Origin: Bacillus sp. RO1
GTDB taxonomy: Bacteria > Bacillota > Bacilli > Bacillales > Bacillaceae_I
NCBI RefSeq assembly: GCF_012524115.1
Contig: NZ_JAAZWB010000060.1
Span: 1-64,000 of the forward strand
Direction of reading: 5' to 3'
DNA length: 64,000 bases
Shown here: positions 7,796 to 18,435 of the stretch, one piece after another
Layout of the letters: each line of letters starts with the position of its first letter
Position numbering within the stretch: position 1 is the stretch's first letter
The notes under the pieces: model-generated
Databases searched by the model: none
What the model was told of the DNA's origin: nothing
Seen by the model: the letters and a program-made list of their open reading frames with translations, nothing else
Position numbers and translations under genes: made by a program

Positions 7796-8761
7796 CTAGT
7801 TGTGATGAACGATTCTTTCTTCGCTTAAAAGAGAAGAAACTGTTCCTAGTTCAAGCCCTTTATCTTTTATGGATGTAATAAGAGTTTCCAAACTGTTTGC
7901 TGTTGATGGCGTAGGGTGCATAAGAACCATTGCTCCTGGATGGATCTTGCCCATCACTCGATTAATGAGAACATTAGGCTCCGGCTTTTGCCAATCAATG
8001 GTGTCAACACTCCACATAATGGTCCCTAGTTTCATGTCATGGGCAATGTTTACTACCTCGTCACGATAGCTTCCACTAGGAGGTGCAAACCAAGTGACTT
8101 TACTGCCAGAAATTGCCTCGATGACTTCATTTGTTTTTAGAAGCTGTTCCCTTACTGCAGTACTTCCTAATGTTTTCATATTAGGATGAGTGTAGGAATG
8201 ATTCCCTACTTCATGTCCAGCATCTATAATCATTTTAGCCATCGAAGGGTTTTCTTTAACCCATCTTCCTTCAAGAAAAAAGGTTGCTTTTACCCCATGA
8301 TTTTTCAATGTTTCCAGCATCCCTGGAATATGCTCATTTCCCCAAGCGACATTTATCAGGAACGAAACCATTGTCTTTTCAGGGTGCCCCCGATAAATCG
8401 GAGAAGGTGGTAAATCAGAGAGGTGAATCTTCGGCGGTATTTGCTTCATGACAAGCTTTTTCTCGTCAAATTCACCGCTCTTTTTCATATTCTTATATGA
8501 AGCTTCGAGGTCGACTTTTAATCCGTTAAGTCCCGGTTGAGCCTTCCAGATCTTATCTATCTTAGCATCTTGTGGGGCAACTTCATAAGTAGCTGCCTTT
8601 TCTTCAATCTCCACGTAGAGTGCATCCTTTTTCTTGGCAACTTCCGCAATATCGTTAGAAAGCACAGAAGATATATCACCCTGAAATGGTTGACTCACCG
8701 TGTTATATGTAAAAAATGCAATAATAACAAATGCCAACATTTGAAACGTACTTCTTTTCAT
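7796..8761 (-). CDS. ylxY: Polysaccharide-deacetylase-like protein YlxY (sporulation-associated family)
   Basis: NodB-fold protein of 321 residues with an N-terminal signal peptide or membrane anchor (STFQMLAFVIIAFFTYN). Deacetylase motif 2 (GNHSYTHP) and the VDTIDW motif are present. Motif 1, normally TFDDG, reads INVAWGNE, and motif 3, normally RPPYG, reads APPSG, so the catalytic Asp and Arg seem absent. The start is the ATG at 8761 with AAGGAG 8 bases upstream, not the in-frame GTG three codons earlier. It follows pnp across a terminator; the ribosome binding site overlaps a hairpin. Confidence 0.9.
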   Translation of the reverse strand: MKRSTFQMLAFVIIAFFTYNTVSQPFQGDISSVLSNDIAEVAKKKDALYVEIEEKAATYEVAPQDAKIDKIWKAQPGLNGLKVDLEASYKNMKKSGEFDEKKLVMKQIPPKIHLSDLPPSPIYRGHPEKTMVSFLINVAWGNEHIPGMLETLKNHGVKATFFLEGRWVKENPSMAKMIIDAGHEVGNHSYTHPNMKTLGSTAVREQLLKTNEVIEAISGSKVTWFAPPSGSYRDEVVNIAHDMKLGTIMWSVDTIDWQKPEPNVLINRVMGKIHPGAMVLMHPTPSTANSLETLITSIKDKGLELGTVSSLLSEERIVHHN

Positions 8762-8772
8762 TCCACCCACTC

Positions 8773-8799
8773 CTTCCTACAATAAATTTATGTAGGAAG
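8773..8799 (-). promoter_or_regulatory. Hairpin covering the ylxY ribosome binding site
   Basis: Perfect 9-bp inverted repeat (CTTCCTACA at 8773-8781, TGTAGGAAG at 8791-8799) with a 9-base loop. On the minus strand the 3' arm runs into AAGGAG, the ylxY Shine-Dalgarno sequence at 8770-8775, so half of that site is paired when the hairpin forms. This could limit translation or act as an mRNA stability element. Confidence 0.55.
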
Positions 8800-8872
8800 T
8801 GGACAAGGTAGAACAAATAAAGCTAGCTGCATACCATCTCCAAAAAATAAATTTAAATGGGGTAGGTACTGC

Positions 8873-8897
8873 AAAAAGCCCGGCGGTCAAACCAGGC
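8873..8897 (-). terminator. Rho-independent terminator of pnp
   Basis: Six-pair GC-rich stem (GCCTGG at 8892-8897 and CCGGGC at 8878-8883, read on the minus strand) with one G-U pair and an 8-base loop, followed by five U residues (8873-8877). It sits 8 bp after the pnp stop. Confidence 0.8.
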
Positions 8898-8904
8898 TCC
8901 TATA

Positions 8905-11022
8905 TTAGGACATTTGTTCGTTTTTCTCTTTTTGTTCTTTCAGAAGGACTTTTCTAGAAAGGTTTACTCTTCCTTGTTTGTCAATTTCCATTACTTTTAC
9001 AAGAACTTCTTCACCAAGTTTCACAACATCTTCTACTTGTTTCACGCGTTCTTCTGCAAGTTCAGAAATGTGGACTAGTCCGTCTTTACCACTGAATAGC
9101 TCAACAAATGCACCGAATTTTTCGATACGTTTTACTTTACCCATGTAGATTTCGCCAACTTGGACTTCGCGTACGATATCTTCGATGATTTTTTTCGCTT
9201 TATCATTCATCTCCATATTAATAGAAGAAATAAATACTGTTCCATCTTGTTCGATGTCAATTTTTACTCCAGTTTCTTCAATAATCTTATTGATTTGTTT
9301 ACCGCTTGGTCCAATAACATCGCGAATCTTATCTGGGTTGATGCTCATCATCAAGATCTTTGGTGCATAAGGAGAAAGCTCTTTTCGAGACTCATCAATT
9401 GTCGCAAGCATAGAATCAAGAATATGCATACGTCCAATTTTAGCTTGCTGAAGCGCTTCTTCTAGAATAGCACGGGAAAGACCTTCAATCTTGATGTCCA
9501 TTTGCAGTGCTGTTACACCCTTAGCGGTACCAGCAACTTTAAAGTCCATATCTCCAAGATGATCTTCCATCCCTTGAATATCGGAAAGAACCGTATAATG
9601 CTCGCCTTTTTTAATTAATCCCATTGCGATACCAGCTACAGGAGCTTTAATAGGTACTCCAGCATCCATCATCGCAAGTGTACTTGCACAGATACTTGCT
9701 TGAGAAGTGGAACCATTTGACTCAAGAACTTCTGATACAAGACGTACTGTATATGGGAAGTCTTTCTCGGAAGGGATAACTGGTTCAAGCGCGCGTTCCC
9801 CAAGTGCACCATGTCCGATTTCACGACGTCCAGGTCCTCTAGACGGTCCTGTTTCCCCAACACTGAACAATGGGAAGTTATAGTGGTGCATAAAACGTTT
9901 TTCTTCTTCAATTCCCAATCCGTCAAGAATCTGAACATCACCTAGTGCGCCTAGTGTACAGATACTTAAGGCTTGAGTTTGACCACGTGTAAACAGACCG
10001 GAACCGTGAGTACGTGGCAATAGGCCAACTTCAGAAGCAAGTGGACGAATCTCGTCACTCTTACGTCCATCAGGGCGTACTTTATCTTCCGTAATGAGGC
10101 GTCTTACTTCTTCTTTTACAAGCATGCTTAAGATTTCGTTAACTTGTTTCAACACATCAGCTTCTACTTCTTGCTCTTCATAACGTGCAACAACCTCTGT
10201 CTTTACTTCTTTAATAGCAGCTTCACGTGCATGCTTTTCAAAGACTTGAACTGCTTTTGTCATCTTCTCTTCAGCAAGCGCACGAATTTCATGCTCAAGG
10301 TTTTTATCTACTTCATAAAGAGTAACTTCTGTTTTTTCTTTACCTACTGCTTGTACGATTTCTTCTTGGAAAGCAATTAAACGTTTGATTTCGTTATGAC
10401 CAAACATGATTGCTTCTAACATAACTTCTTCCGGAACTTCATCAGCACCAGCTTCCACCATGTTGATTGCATCCTTCGTTCCAGCTACAACTAAGTTGAT
10501 ATCACTCTTTTCAAGCTGTTCCACATTAGGATTTATAACGAACTCGTCGTTGATTCTTCCTACTGTTACACCTGCAATCGGACCTTGGAAAGGAATATCG
10601 GAAACAGATAGCGCCAAAGAAGAACCGAACATCGCTGCCATCTCAGATGAACAGTTCTGATCCACACTCATCACAATGCTGATAACTTGTACTTCGTTAC
10701 GGAAACCATCAGCAAAAAGCGGACGGATTGGACGGTCAATCAAGCGGCTAGCCAATACAGCCTTCTCACTTGGACGTCCTTCACGCTTGATGAAACCACC
10801 TGGAATTTTACCTACTGCGTATAATCTCTCTTCATAGTTGACTGTTAAAGGAAAGAAATCTAATTTCTTCGGTTCTTTTGAAGCGGTTGCAGTGCTAAGA
10901 ACAGCCGTATCTCCGTAGCGGACCATCACTGCTCCATTTGCTTGTTTTGCCAATTGTCCCACTTCTACCGTCAGGTTTCTTCCAGCCCAGTCGATAGAAA
11001 AGACTTGTTTATCTTGTCCCAT
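8905..11022 (-). CDS. pnp: Polyribonucleotide nucleotidyltransferase (PNPase)
   Basis: Phosphorolytic 3'-5' exoribonuclease of mRNA decay. Order of domains: first RNase PH core, helical linker, second RNase PH core (from about 315), KH ([20 protein letters not shown], about 555-575), and S1 (from about 620). The start [15 protein letters not shown] gives 705 residues, the length of B. subtilis PnpA. An in-frame ATG at 11052 has an AGAAGGT site 8 bases upstream, so a ten-residue longer form cannot be excluded. It lies after rpsO, separated by that gene's terminator. Confidence 0.97.
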   Translation of the reverse strand: MGQDKQVFSIDWAGRNLTVEVGQLAKQANGAVMVRYGDTAVLSTATASKEPKKLDFFPLTVNYEERLYAVGKIPGGFIKREGRPSEKAVLASRLIDRPIRPLFADGFRNEVQVISIVMSVDQNCSSEMAAMFGSSLALSVSDIPFQGPIAGVTVGRINDEFVINPNVEQLEKSDINLVVAGTKDAINMVEAGADEVPEEVMLEAIMFGHNEIKRLIAFQEEIVQAVGKEKTEVTLYEVDKNLEHEIRALAEEKMTKAVQVFEKHAREAAIKEVKTEVVARYEEQEVEADVLKQVNEILSMLVKEEVRRLITEDKVRPDGRKSDEIRPLASEVGLLPRTHGSGLFTRGQTQALSICTLGALGDVQILDGLGIEEEKRFMHHYNFPLFSVGETGPSRGPGRREIGHGALGERALEPVIPSEKDFPYTVRLVSEVLESNGSTSQASICASTLAMMDAGVPIKAPVAGIAMGLIKKGEHYTVLSDIQGMEDHLGDMDFKVAGTAKGVTALQMDIKIEGLSRAILEEALQQAKIGRMHILDSMLATIDESRKELSPYAPKILMMSINPDKIRDVIGPSGKQINKIIEETGVKIDIEQDGTVFISSINMEMNDKAKKIIEDIVREVQVGEIYMGKVKRIEKFGAFVELFSGKDGLVHISELAEERVKQVEDVVKLGEEVLVKVMEIDKQGRVNLSRKVLLKEQKEKNEQMS

Positions 11023-11143
11023 GAGTTCGTTTAACCCCTCTCTAGCTTTCATATGTATTGACCTTCTTCTCCTACCTGATCCATTCAACGGAATGTTAAT
11101 CAGTAGGACAGTCTATGTGAAAATAAGTTTTAGTATTATGTAT

Positions 11144-11173
11144 AGTATGAACGAAATAACTACTACATATCAA
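11144..11173 (-). promoter_or_regulatory. Candidate sigma-A promoter of pnp
   Basis: On the minus strand TTGATA (11168-11173) and CATACT (11144-11149) are separated by 18 bp, about 120 bp upstream of the pnp start and just after the rpsO terminator. The -10 matches at four of six positions, so this is only a moderate candidate. Confidence 0.35.
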
Positions 11174-11254
11174 TAGAATTCCAGCATGTATAGGAAAAAA
11201 ATCGCTTTTTTAAAGGATTATGAGCAATTTTTGAAAATAACTTCTAAAATACTA

Positions 11255-11282
11255 ATAAAAAAGCGGGAATTCTCTCCCGCTT
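11255..11282 (-). terminator. Rho-independent terminator of rpsO
   Basis: Perfect 8-bp stem (AAGCGGGA at 11261-11268, TCCCGCTT at 11275-11282) with a 6-base loop and a U-rich tract in the minus-strand transcript (RNA UUUUUUAUU). A T-rich tract on the other side makes it potentially bidirectional. Confidence 0.93.
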
Positions 11283-11294
11283 TTTCTGACAAAC

Positions 11295-11639
<345 letters not shown>

Positions 11640-11648
11640 TTAGTACGT

Positions 11649-11677
11649 TTAATAGCATACCTCTTTTTAAGTCAAAA
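11649..11677 (-). promoter_or_regulatory. Candidate sigma-A promoter of rpsO
   Basis: On the minus strand TATTAA (11649-11654) lies 17 bp after TTTTGA (11672-11677) or 15 bp after the better hexamer TTGACT (11670-11675). It overlaps the end of ribF and would give a leader of about 80 nt before rpsO. The split between hexamer quality and spacing lowers confidence. Confidence 0.4.
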
Positions 11678-12641
11678 AGCAAGTATCGTGTAGGTTTTTT
11701 TGAAAATAGTCTTCCGCAATTCCCTTGTCTTTTCTTATCTGAGCAACAAGTTCATCAATACCCGAAAACTTCTTTTCTTCCCTTATACAATTATGCCATT
11801 CTATTATTACTTCAAATCCATAGATCTGCTGATCAAAATTTAACAGATGTACTTCAATGGACGGTAGGCTTTCTTTCTTTTGCTTGTGAAAAGTCGGTTT
11901 ATAGCCGACATTGCACACACCATTCACCCATTGATCATTCACATACATTCGCACGGTGTAGACACCGGTTCTGGGAATAACATATTCATCGTCAAGTACA
12001 ACATTGGCAGTAGGGAATCCAATGGTCCTACCCCGTTTTTCTCCGTGACCGACTTTTCCTCGTACTTGATAAAATCTTCCTAAAGTATCCGGCAAATCAT
12101 TAACTTTTCCTTCCTTCAATTGTTCTCTTATGAAGGTGGAACTTACTTTGAGTTCATTTGTTGTATATTTCTCCACAACAGTCTGATCAAATTGTTGTCT
12201 GGAATGAAACGGGAGCGTCTCCATTGTCCCTTTACCAAGACTGCCGTAGGAATAATCAAATCCAGCTACTACATGTTTGATATTAAGCCCAATAATATAT
12301 TGATCTACAAAGTCCTGCGGTACAAGAGATGCAAAGGACATGTCAAATTTAACCACATAAAGAATGTCCACCCCTAATGATTCAAGAAGTCTTATCTTTT
12401 CGGAAAGAGGGGTTATATAACGGACATGCTGGACCGTTCTTCTTAAAACGACAGAAGGATGCGGATCTAGCGTCATTACTGCGCTTGCAGTTCCTAGTTC
12501 TTTCGCTTTTGCCAGCGCACTCTTAATGACTTTTTGATGTCCAAGATGAATACCATCGAAAAATCCGAGAGCGACTGTCGCAGGGATACACTCTTCTTTT
12601 GTAAGAGAATGGGGATGCTCCAAATACATAACTTTCATCAA
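11667..12641 (-). CDS. ribF: Bifunctional riboflavin kinase / FAD synthetase
   Basis: Converts riboflavin to FMN and FMN to FAD. The 324-residue protein has an N-terminal nucleotidyltransferase domain (ALGFFDGIHLGHQKVI, about 25-40) and a C-terminal riboflavin kinase domain (GRTIGFPTANV near 204). A second ATG directly follows the first; AGGTG is 7 bases before the first. It is the last gene of the rimP-nusA-infB-truB group, as in B. subtilis, where it is called ribC. Confidence 0.97.
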   Translation of the reverse strand: MMKVMYLEHPHSLTKEECIPATVALGFFDGIHLGHQKVIKSALAKAKELGTASAVMTLDPHPSVVLRRTVQHVRYITPLSEKIRLLESLGVDILYVVKFDMSFASLVPQDFVDQYIIGLNIKHVVAGFDYSYGSLGKGTMETLPFHSRQQFDQTVVEKYTTNELKVSSTFIREQLKEGKVNDLPDTLGRFYQVRGKVGHGEKRGRTIGFPTANVVLDDEYVIPRTGVYTVRMYVNDQWVNGVCNVGYKPTFHKQKKESLPSIEVHLLNFDQQIYGFEVIIEWHNCIREEKKFSGIDELVAQIRKDKGIAEDYFQKNLHDTCFLT

Positions 12642-12687
12642 TTATCACCTAAATCTCAATTAATCATGCAAGACCAAACTACGCCAA

Positions 12688-13599
12688 TTAGCCGTGAAAA
12701 ACTTTTTTGGGCTTCATCAGTCCTGGCTTTGAAGGATGTTTCATATAGATGGCCAAGCATTTATTATCGTGGAAAACACTAAAGTATTCATTTGTATCAC
12801 TGATATTCTCCGGATACGGTAAAACCGCACCGTTATACACTTTCTCTGCTACTTTATCACTAATTTCCAACTTAGGCAATGAACTTAGTGCTTCTTCCAT
12901 CGGCAGCAAATGTTCATCTACAGTTCCCTGCTCAGCCAACTCACTTAGCTGTTCTAGCGTAATTGCATGGTCGATGGTGAAGTTACCTGAAGTTATTCGC
13001 GTCAAATAGGACATATGTGCAGGATATCCGAGCAGCTCTCCTATTTGTACAGCAAGGGTTCTGACATATGTACCTTTACTACAGTTTACTTGAAAGGAGA
13101 AACGGACTTGGCCCTTTTCTTCTTCATATGTAATATCGCTTGTCAGGAAAATATCATGAATGGTCACTTTTCTAGATGGCCTGTCAATAACCTTTCCTTC
13201 TCTTGCATATTCATAAAGTTTTTTACCATTAATTTTTACAGCGGAGTACATTGGAGGTGTTTGTTCAATTTCTCCTTTTAACTGTTGAAGAACGGAAAGT
13301 ATTTTTTCTTTTGGTATAGGGTTGTCCACCCTTTTTTCTTCCACTACATCTCCTGTCTGGTCTTCTGTTGTTGTTGCAGTGCCAATTGTGACTTCAGCCA
13401 CGTATGTTTTTTCTTCTGCGGTCAGGAATTCCACTACTTTGGTTGCCCTGCCGATACAGATAGGTAGCACTCCAGTCACTTCTGGATCTAGTGTGCCTGT
13501 GTGGCCGACTTTTTTTGTTTTCAAAATCTTTCTCACTTTAAATACGCAGTCATGCGAAGTGAACCCTTTTGGTTTGTTTAAGATTAATATGCCATCCAT
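12688..13599 (-). CDS. truB: tRNA pseudouridine-55 synthase
   Basis: Makes pseudouridine at position 55 of the T-loop of tRNAs. The protein starts MDGILILNKPKGFTSHD, and the catalytic Asp38 lies in HTGTLDPEVTGVLP. The C-terminal PUA-like region includes the VYNGAVLPYPE segment. An ORF reading 59 codons further upstream runs through a non-coding repeat and is rejected; a GGGGTGG site stands 5 bases before the ATG at 13599. The protein is 303 residues, normal for the family. Confidence 0.97.
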   Translation of the reverse strand: MDGILILNKPKGFTSHDCVFKVRKILKTKKVGHTGTLDPEVTGVLPICIGRATKVVEFLTAEEKTYVAEVTIGTATTTEDQTGDVVEEKRVDNPIPKEKILSVLQQLKGEIEQTPPMYSAVKINGKKLYEYAREGKVIDRPSRKVTIHDIFLTSDITYEEEKGQVRFSFQVNCSKGTYVRTLAVQIGELLGYPAHMSYLTRITSGNFTIDHAITLEQLSELAEQGTVDEHLLPMEEALSSLPKLEISDKVAEKVYNGAVLPYPENISDTNEYFSVFHDNKCLAIYMKHPSKPGLMKPKKVFHG

Positions 13600-13633
13600 A
13601 TAGGCCACCCCTTTCATTTTATAATAAGTAATC

Positions 13634-13822
13634 CCCTGTAGATTGAAGTGCAAGGTGTGAGACTCCTCGAAAATGCTAACGCATTTTCTTCGTGCGATGA
13701 ATTTCTGCCGAAGCCTTCCTTGTCCTGCGGGGGGTAACGGTAGGTTGAGACCCCGCAAAGAAGTGAGGAGGCTCAAGCATCGTCCCGCGGAAAGCGAACA
13801 CCTGGAACGGAAATCAACAGGG
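13634..13822. repeat. About 130-bp palindromic intergenic repeat, interrupted by a 59-bp insertion
   Basis: This matches the uninterrupted copy at 25863-25992 base for base over most of its length. It carries 59 extra bases at 13668-13726, between GACTCCT and GCGGGG; without them it is exactly 130 bp. The insertion contains its own perfect hairpin (GAAAATGC, loop TAAC, GCATTTTC) and ends with a TCCT that repeats the flank. The copy fills the truB-rbfA gap and no gene is present. Confidence 0.85.
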
Positions 13823-13886
13823 AGTCAATGCGAAATATCATTAGAGTCAACAAAAAGGATAGACAACTGCTGCCTATCCTTTTCTT

Positions 13887-14252
13887 TTACTCTTCATCAT
13901 CAGAATCAGAGTCTCTTTTATTCAATTCATGGATCAGGCTTTCGATATGGTTTCCGTAAGCGATGGATTCGTCAAACTCGAAGAAAAGCTCTGGAGTTTT
14001 TCTTAGGCGAATTCTGCGTCCAATTTCACTGCGGATGAAGCCTTTTGCTTTTGCCAAGCCAATCAAAGTGTCTTGTCTTTTTTCATCATCTCCAAGTACA
14101 GAGATGAAAACCTTGGCTTGTTGAAGATCTCCAGTAACCTGTACATCCGTTACTGTTACAAAGCCTACACGAGGATCTTTAATTTTACGACCAATGATAT
14201 CGGAAAGCTCTTTTTTCATTTGCTCTCCAACTCTGTTTGATCTGAGTGTCAT
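13887..14252 (-). CDS. rbfA: 30S ribosome-binding factor A
   Basis: Binds the 30S subunit late in maturation and is needed for 16S rRNA 5'-end processing and cold growth. The 121-residue protein starts [20 protein letters not shown] and has the conserved [10 protein letters not shown] and [18 protein letters not shown] segments, with an acidic tail. The start at 14252 is chosen for its GGGGTG site 6 bases upstream and the family N-terminus; an upstream in-frame ATG lies close to the ylxP stop. It lies 13 bp after ylxP. Confidence 0.97.
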   Translation of the reverse strand: MTLRSNRVGEQMKKELSDIIGRKIKDPRVGFVTVTDVQVTGDLQQAKVFISVLGDDEKRQDTLIGLAKAKGFIRSEIGRRIRLRKTPELFFEFDESIAYGNHIESLIHELNKRDSDSDDEE

Positions 14253-14265
14253 ACCTTTCACCCCT

Positions 14266-14544
14266 TTAAAGCCAATCAAGCGAAGTTTCTGCCCGCTCTA
14301 TCTCTGGAAAAGAATCCAGGTAGTCGAGTACTTTTTGCAATTCTTTTTCGGTGATGGATTTGGAGGAAGAGATGGCTACTATTCCAATCTTCGTCCGTTG
14401 CCATACGTCTTGATGATCAATCTCTGAGATGGAAATATTGAACTTTTGCTTCAGCCTCGTCATCACACGCTGAAGGACTGCTCTTTTTTCCTTCAAAGAT
14501 TGAGCATCATAGATCATACAGTCACACTCTATATATCCAATCAT
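14266..14544 (-). CDS. ylxP: DUF503-family protein YlxP
   Basis: Conserved 92-residue protein of unknown exact function (DUF503), always found near infB and rbfA in Bacillaceae. Visible family features are [20 protein letters not shown] near the start, the [17 protein letters not shown] stretch and the DSFPEIE motif near the end. It overlaps the infB stop by 4 bases (ATGA), which suggests translational coupling. A role in ribosome assembly is suggested by context only. Confidence 0.95.
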   Translation of the reverse strand: MIGYIECDCMIYDAQSLKEKRAVLQRVMTRLKQKFNISISEIDHQDVWQRTKIGIVAISSSKSITEKELQKVLDYLDSFPEIERAETSLDWL

Positions 14545-16691
14545 TTTCTTTCAATTTCTTGCATTACGTACGCTTCGATGATGTCGCCTTCTTTAATGTC
14601 GTTAAAGTTCTTGATTGTTACACCACATTCGTAGTTTGTCGCAACTTCTTTCACATCATCTTTGAAACGCTTGAGTGTATCAAGTTCCCCTTCAAAAATA
14701 ACAATTCCGTCACGGATTAGACGAATGCTGGAATCACGCGTGATTTTACCTTCTGTTACGTAAGCACCTGCGATGGTTCCAACTTTTGAAACTTTAAATG
14801 TCTGGCGTACTTCTACTTGACCGATGACTTTCTCTTCAAATTCTGGGTCAAGCATACCTTTCATTGCCGCTTCAATTTCTTCAATGGCTTTATAGATGAT
14901 ACGGTGCAGACGGATGTCAACACTCTCAGCATCAGCTGTACGTTTCGCACCTGCATCAGGACGAACGTTGAAACCAATGACAATCGCATTGGATGCAGAA
15001 GCAAGGATAATATCAGATTCTGTGATGGCTCCAACGCCTGTGTGAATGATTTTCACTTTAGCCCCTTCTACATCAATCTTCTGTAGGGAGGCAGCCATTG
15101 CTTCTACAGAACCTTGAACGTCCGCTTTCACAATCAAGTTGATTTCTTTCATTTCACCTTGTTTGATTTGTTCGAACAAGTCATCAAGTGTTACACGTGT
15201 CTTTTCGCTGCGTTGTTCTTGAAGTTGCTTTTGAGCACGTGCTTCCCCGACGTTACGTGCTGTTTTCTCATCAGCAAAGACCATGAAGTTGTCTCCAGCT
15301 TGTGGAACTTCATTTAGTCCAGTGATTTCAACTGGTGTAGATGGACCAGCTTCTTTTACACGGCGTCCAAGATCATTAACCATTGCACGAACACGACCGA
15401 ACGTGTTACCTACTACGATAGGATCTCCGACACGTAGCGTACCTTTTTGAACTAGAAGAGTAGCGACAGAACCTCTACCTTTATCAAGCTGAGCTTCAAT
15501 AACTGTACCCTGTGCAGCACGTTTAGGGTTAGCTTTATATTCTTCTACTTCAGAAACAAGTAGGATCATTTCAAGCAATGTATCAATGCCTTCTCCACTT
15601 AAAGCGGAAAGTGGTACAAAGATAGTATCTCCACCCCAAGCTTCTGACACTAGGCCATGCTCTGTTAATTCCTGCATAACACGGTCAGGATTGGCAGCTT
15701 CTTTATCCATTTTGTTTACCGCTACAATGATTGGTACTTCTGCAGCTTTAGCATGGTTGATTGCTTCCACTGTCTGAGGCATTACTCCGTCATCTGCAGC
15801 AACTACTAGAATTGTGATATCTGTTACTTGAGCTCCACGGGAACGCATGGTTGTAAACGCAGCATGTCCAGGAGTATCAAGGAATGTGATTTTTTTACCT
15901 TGATCCACTTCTACTTGGTACGCACCGATGTGCTGTGTGATTCCACCAGCTTCACCTGCAGTAACCTTTGTATTACGAATGGAGTCAAGAAGCGTTGTTT
16001 TACCGTGGTCAACGTGACCCATAATCGTAACAACTGGAGGACGCTCTTCCATTACTTCTTCTGTATCTTCAGAATCGTATCCTTCAAAATCCGTTACTTC
16101 AAAGATGATTTCCTCTTCCACTTCCACATTGTACTCGCCTGCGATCAACTCAATGGAATCTTTATCTAAATCCTGGTTGATAGTTGCCATAACACCAAGC
16201 ATTAAGAGCTTTTTGATAATTTCAGACGGCTCTTTGTTCAGCTTGTTCGCTAGCTCTCCAACTGTTAAGGAACCTGTGAAAGTAATTTTGGAAGGCGTTT
16301 CTTTTTTCTTTACTGGTTGTGGCGGAGCTTGTTGTTGTCCGCGGTTTTGGTTTTGTTTATTGTTTTGTTTCTTTTTCCCTTTAGAGGAGTTATTGTTATT
16401 GCTGTTGTTAAATGGCTTTTTAGGTGAAGAGGTGTTTTTGCCTTTTCCGCCTTGGTTACCACCTTGAGATTGGTTGTTATTTTGTTTCTTAGGTGCAGAA
16501 GCAGTGTTTTGTGCCGGTGCTTTCTTTGGTGCTTCCGTTTTATTTGTGCCGTTCAGTTTTTGGATCGTGTCGTCGTCTAATGTTGCCATATGGTTTGATA
16601 CCTCAATATTCATTTCTTTTAGTTTTGTAATGACATCTTTACTTGATACGTTCTTTTGTTTAGCGTATTCGTACACGCGTAATTTCGTCAT
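14541..16691 (-). CDS. infB: Translation initiation factor IF-2
   Basis: GTPase that places initiator tRNA on the ribosome. The 716 residues comprise an IF2N helical domain (1-50), a low-complexity N/K/Q-rich linker (about 50-130), a second IF2N domain (135-190), and the G domain with GHVDHGKT (225-232), DTPGH (272-276) and NKMD (326-329), followed by domains II-IV. Length equals that of B. subtilis IF-2. It starts 17 bp after ylxQ. Confidence 0.98.
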   Translation of the reverse strand: MTKLRVYEYAKQKNVSSKDVITKLKEMNIEVSNHMATLDDDTIQKLNGTNKTEAPKKAPAQNTASAPKKQNNNQSQGGNQGGKGKNTSSPKKPFNNSNNNNSSKGKKKQNNKQNQNRGQQQAPPQPVKKKETPSKITFTGSLTVGELANKLNKEPSEIIKKLLMLGVMATINQDLDKDSIELIAGEYNVEVEEEIIFEVTDFEGYDSEDTEEVMEERPPVVTIMGHVDHGKTTLLDSIRNTKVTAGEAGGITQHIGAYQVEVDQGKKITFLDTPGHAAFTTMRSRGAQVTDITILVVAADDGVMPQTVEAINHAKAAEVPIIVAVNKMDKEAANPDRVMQELTEHGLVSEAWGGDTIFVPLSALSGEGIDTLLEMILLVSEVEEYKANPKRAAQGTVIEAQLDKGRGSVATLLVQKGTLRVGDPIVVGNTFGRVRAMVNDLGRRVKEAGPSTPVEITGLNEVPQAGDNFMVFADEKTARNVGEARAQKQLQEQRSEKTRVTLDDLFEQIKQGEMKEINLIVKADVQGSVEAMAASLQKIDVEGAKVKIIHTGVGAITESDIILASASNAIVIGFNVRPDAGAKRTADAESVDIRLHRIIYKAIEEIEAAMKGMLDPEFEEKVIGQVEVRQTFKVSKVGTIAGAYVTEGKITRDSSIRLIRDGIVIFEGELDTLKRFKDDVKEVATNYECGVTIKNFNDIKEGDIIEAYVMQEIERK

Positions 16692-16708
16692 ACATTCACC
16701 CCCAAAGA

Positions 16709-17008
16709 TTAATCGAGCATGGTGAGTAGTTTGTTGGCGAACCCTTCATCAAGAATGGCGACCGAAACTCTCGCATCTTTTCCTATCGCTCGACCTAACT
16801 CATACCGATCGTCTACTGTTCTTATCGGTACGTTATAGTACGTACATTTATCTTGTAATTTTTTCGTCGTGTTGGCAGAAGCATCGCTAGCCAATAGCAC
16901 CAACTTCGCCTTGCCTGCCCTCACTTCTTTAATGACAAGTTCTTCCCCTGTTATGGTTTTTCTTGCTCTAGTTGCAAGACCGACAATGGATAGCCACTGA
17001 TTATTCAT
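16709..17008 (-). CDS. ylxQ: L7Ae-family RNA-binding protein YlxQ
   Basis: The 99-residue protein of the L7Ae/L30e/Gadd45 fold binds kink-turn RNA in its relatives. The [14 protein letters not shown] start, the [17 protein letters not shown] core and the [11 protein letters not shown] segment are typical. The function of YlxQ is not established. It overlaps ylxR by 8 bases and sits in the nusA-infB operon. Confidence 0.95.
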   Translation of the reverse strand: MNNQWLSIVGLATRARKTITGEELVIKEVRAGKAKLVLLASDASANTTKKLQDKCTYYNVPIRTVDDRYELGRAIGKDARVSVAILDEGFANKLLTMLD

Positions 17009-17297
17009 GTGTTGAGTTATTCTCCGTTTCTACCAGCTGAAGTAATTCTTCATACAATGAATCATCAATCGCTACTTCCAGGTGACGGGCTAGGATGTTT
17101 TTCTTTTTGGCAAGGAGGATGCTCTCCTTGTTTCTTGCAAGATATGCTCCTCGGCCTGACTTTTTCCCTGTAGGGTCAATTGAAACTTCGCCTTCTTTAG
17201 AACGGACGATACGAATCAATTCCTTTTTAGGCTTTAGTTCTTGACTTGCCACACATTTCCGCATAGGGACCTTTTTGCGATTGTTCACCTGATTCAC
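17001..17297 (-). CDS. rnpM: YlxR-family RNA-binding protein (RnpM, RNase P modulator)
   Basis: The 98-residue basic protein carries the YlxR signature [20 protein letters not shown] (about 11-30) and GRGAYLARN (49-57). Orthologs bind the RNA subunit of RNase P and modulate tRNA maturation, hence the name RnpM for B. subtilis YlxR. It starts 13 bp after nusA and overlaps ylxQ by 8 bases, which suggests coupling. Confidence 0.95.
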   Translation of the reverse strand: MNQVNNRKKVPMRKCVASQELKPKKELIRIVRSKEGEVSIDPTGKKSGRGAYLARNKESILLAKKKNILARHLEVAIDDSLYEELLQLVETENNSTHE

Positions 17298-17310
17298 CTT
17301 CTTTTAAAAA

Positions 17311-18435
17311 TCAGTCTTCAAAATTGTCATCGTCATAGAATTCATTATCCATATCTTCTGTATCATTTTTTGATAAAGAAAGGTTTGGGTAAATTCCTAG
17401 TTCTTCCGCTTCAGACTCACTCTTAATGTCGATTTTCCAACCTGTTAACTTAGCAGCAAGTCTCGCATTTTGTCCTCGTTTACCAATTGCCAAAGATAGT
17501 TGGTAATCAGGTACGATGACTGTTGTTGCCTTTTCTTCTTCATTAACTTGAACTTCCAGTACTTTAGAAGGACTTAGTGCATTAGCAACGAATTCTACAG
17601 GATCTTTTGACCATCTAACAATGTCAATTTTCTCTCCTTTTAATTCGTTCACAATCGCTTGCACCCTCTGTCCTTTCGGTCCAACACAAGCTCCTACCGG
17701 ATCGATTTCCGGATTATCACAATGAACAGAAATCTTTGAACGGTCTCCTGCTTCACGTGCAACGGACTTAATTTCTACGGTGCCATCATAAATTTCTGGA
17801 ACTTCAAGTTCAAAAAGGCGTTTTAAAAGACCCGGATGAGAACGGGAAACAAAAATTTGTGGCCCTTTTGTTGTTTTTTCCACTTTAGTTAGGAACACTT
17901 TAATTCTATCATGAGGTTTGTAATGTTCATTAGGCATTTGCTCATTTACTGGCAACAATGCCTCAATTTTTCCAAGGCTCACATAAATAAATTTAGAGTC
18001 TAAGCGCTGAACAATTCCTGTCATGATATCTTCTTCACGTTCGATATATTCAGAGTAGATAACTCCTCGTTCTGCTTCTCTTACTCGCTGCGTTACTACT
18101 TGCTTTGCTGTTTGTGCAGCAATACGACCGAAGTCTTTTGGTGTAACTTCAATCTCAAGTACATCATTTTCTTGGTAGTTTGGATTGATTTGACGCGCTT
18201 CTTGAACAGAGATCTCTAGACGAGAATCAAAAACCTCATCTACTACGTCTTTTCTTGCAAATACGCGCATTGTTCCTGTTTCCAGGTTCATATCTACTCG
18301 TACATTCTGTGCTTGATTAAAGTTTCTTTTGTAAGCAGATATAAGTGCAGCCTCAATCGCTTCAATAATAACATCTTTGCTAATGCCCTTTTCCTTTTCC
18401 ATCAGGGTTAAAGCATCAAATAACTCGCTGCTCAT
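17311..18435 (-). CDS. nusA: Transcription termination/antitermination factor NusA
   Basis: RNA polymerase-associated factor that controls pausing and intrinsic termination. The 374 residues show an N-terminal RNAP-binding domain (1-125), S1 (about 135-200, [16 protein letters not shown]), KH1 ([18 protein letters not shown]) and KH2 ([20 protein letters not shown]), plus an acidic tail. A GGGGG site lies 10 bases before the ATG. The 88-bp gap after rimP holds a CCGATTAC/GTAATTGG hairpin without a U-run. Autoregulation through the rimP leader is likely by orthology. Confidence 0.98.
   Translation of the reverse strand: MSSELFDALTLMEKEKGISKDVIIEAIEAALISAYKRNFNQAQNVRVDMNLETGTMRVFARKDVVDEVFDSRLEISVQEARQINPNYQENDVLEIEVTPKDFGRIAAQTAKQVVTQRVREAERGVIYSEYIEREEDIMTGIVQRLDSKFIYVSLGKIEALLPVNEQMPNEHYKPHDRIKVFLTKVEKTTKGPQIFVSRSHPGLLKRLFELEVPEIYDGTVEIKSVAREAGDRSKISVHCDNPEIDPVGACVGPKGQRVQAIVNELKGEKIDIVRWSKDPVEFVANALSPSKVLEVQVNEEEKATTVIVPDYQLSLAIGKRGQNARLAAKLTGWKIDIKSESEAEELGIYPNLSLSKNDTEDMDNEFYDDDNFED

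Noticed and set aside
13600-13776. N-terminal extension of TruB
   Set aside because: It reads through an intergenic repeat, lacks family similarity, and a good ribosome binding site lies before the internal ATG at 13599.
13673-14038. Plus-strand ORF of 121 residues
   Set aside because: It is built from the palindromic repeat and the reverse of rbfA; no ribosome binding site or recognisable domain.
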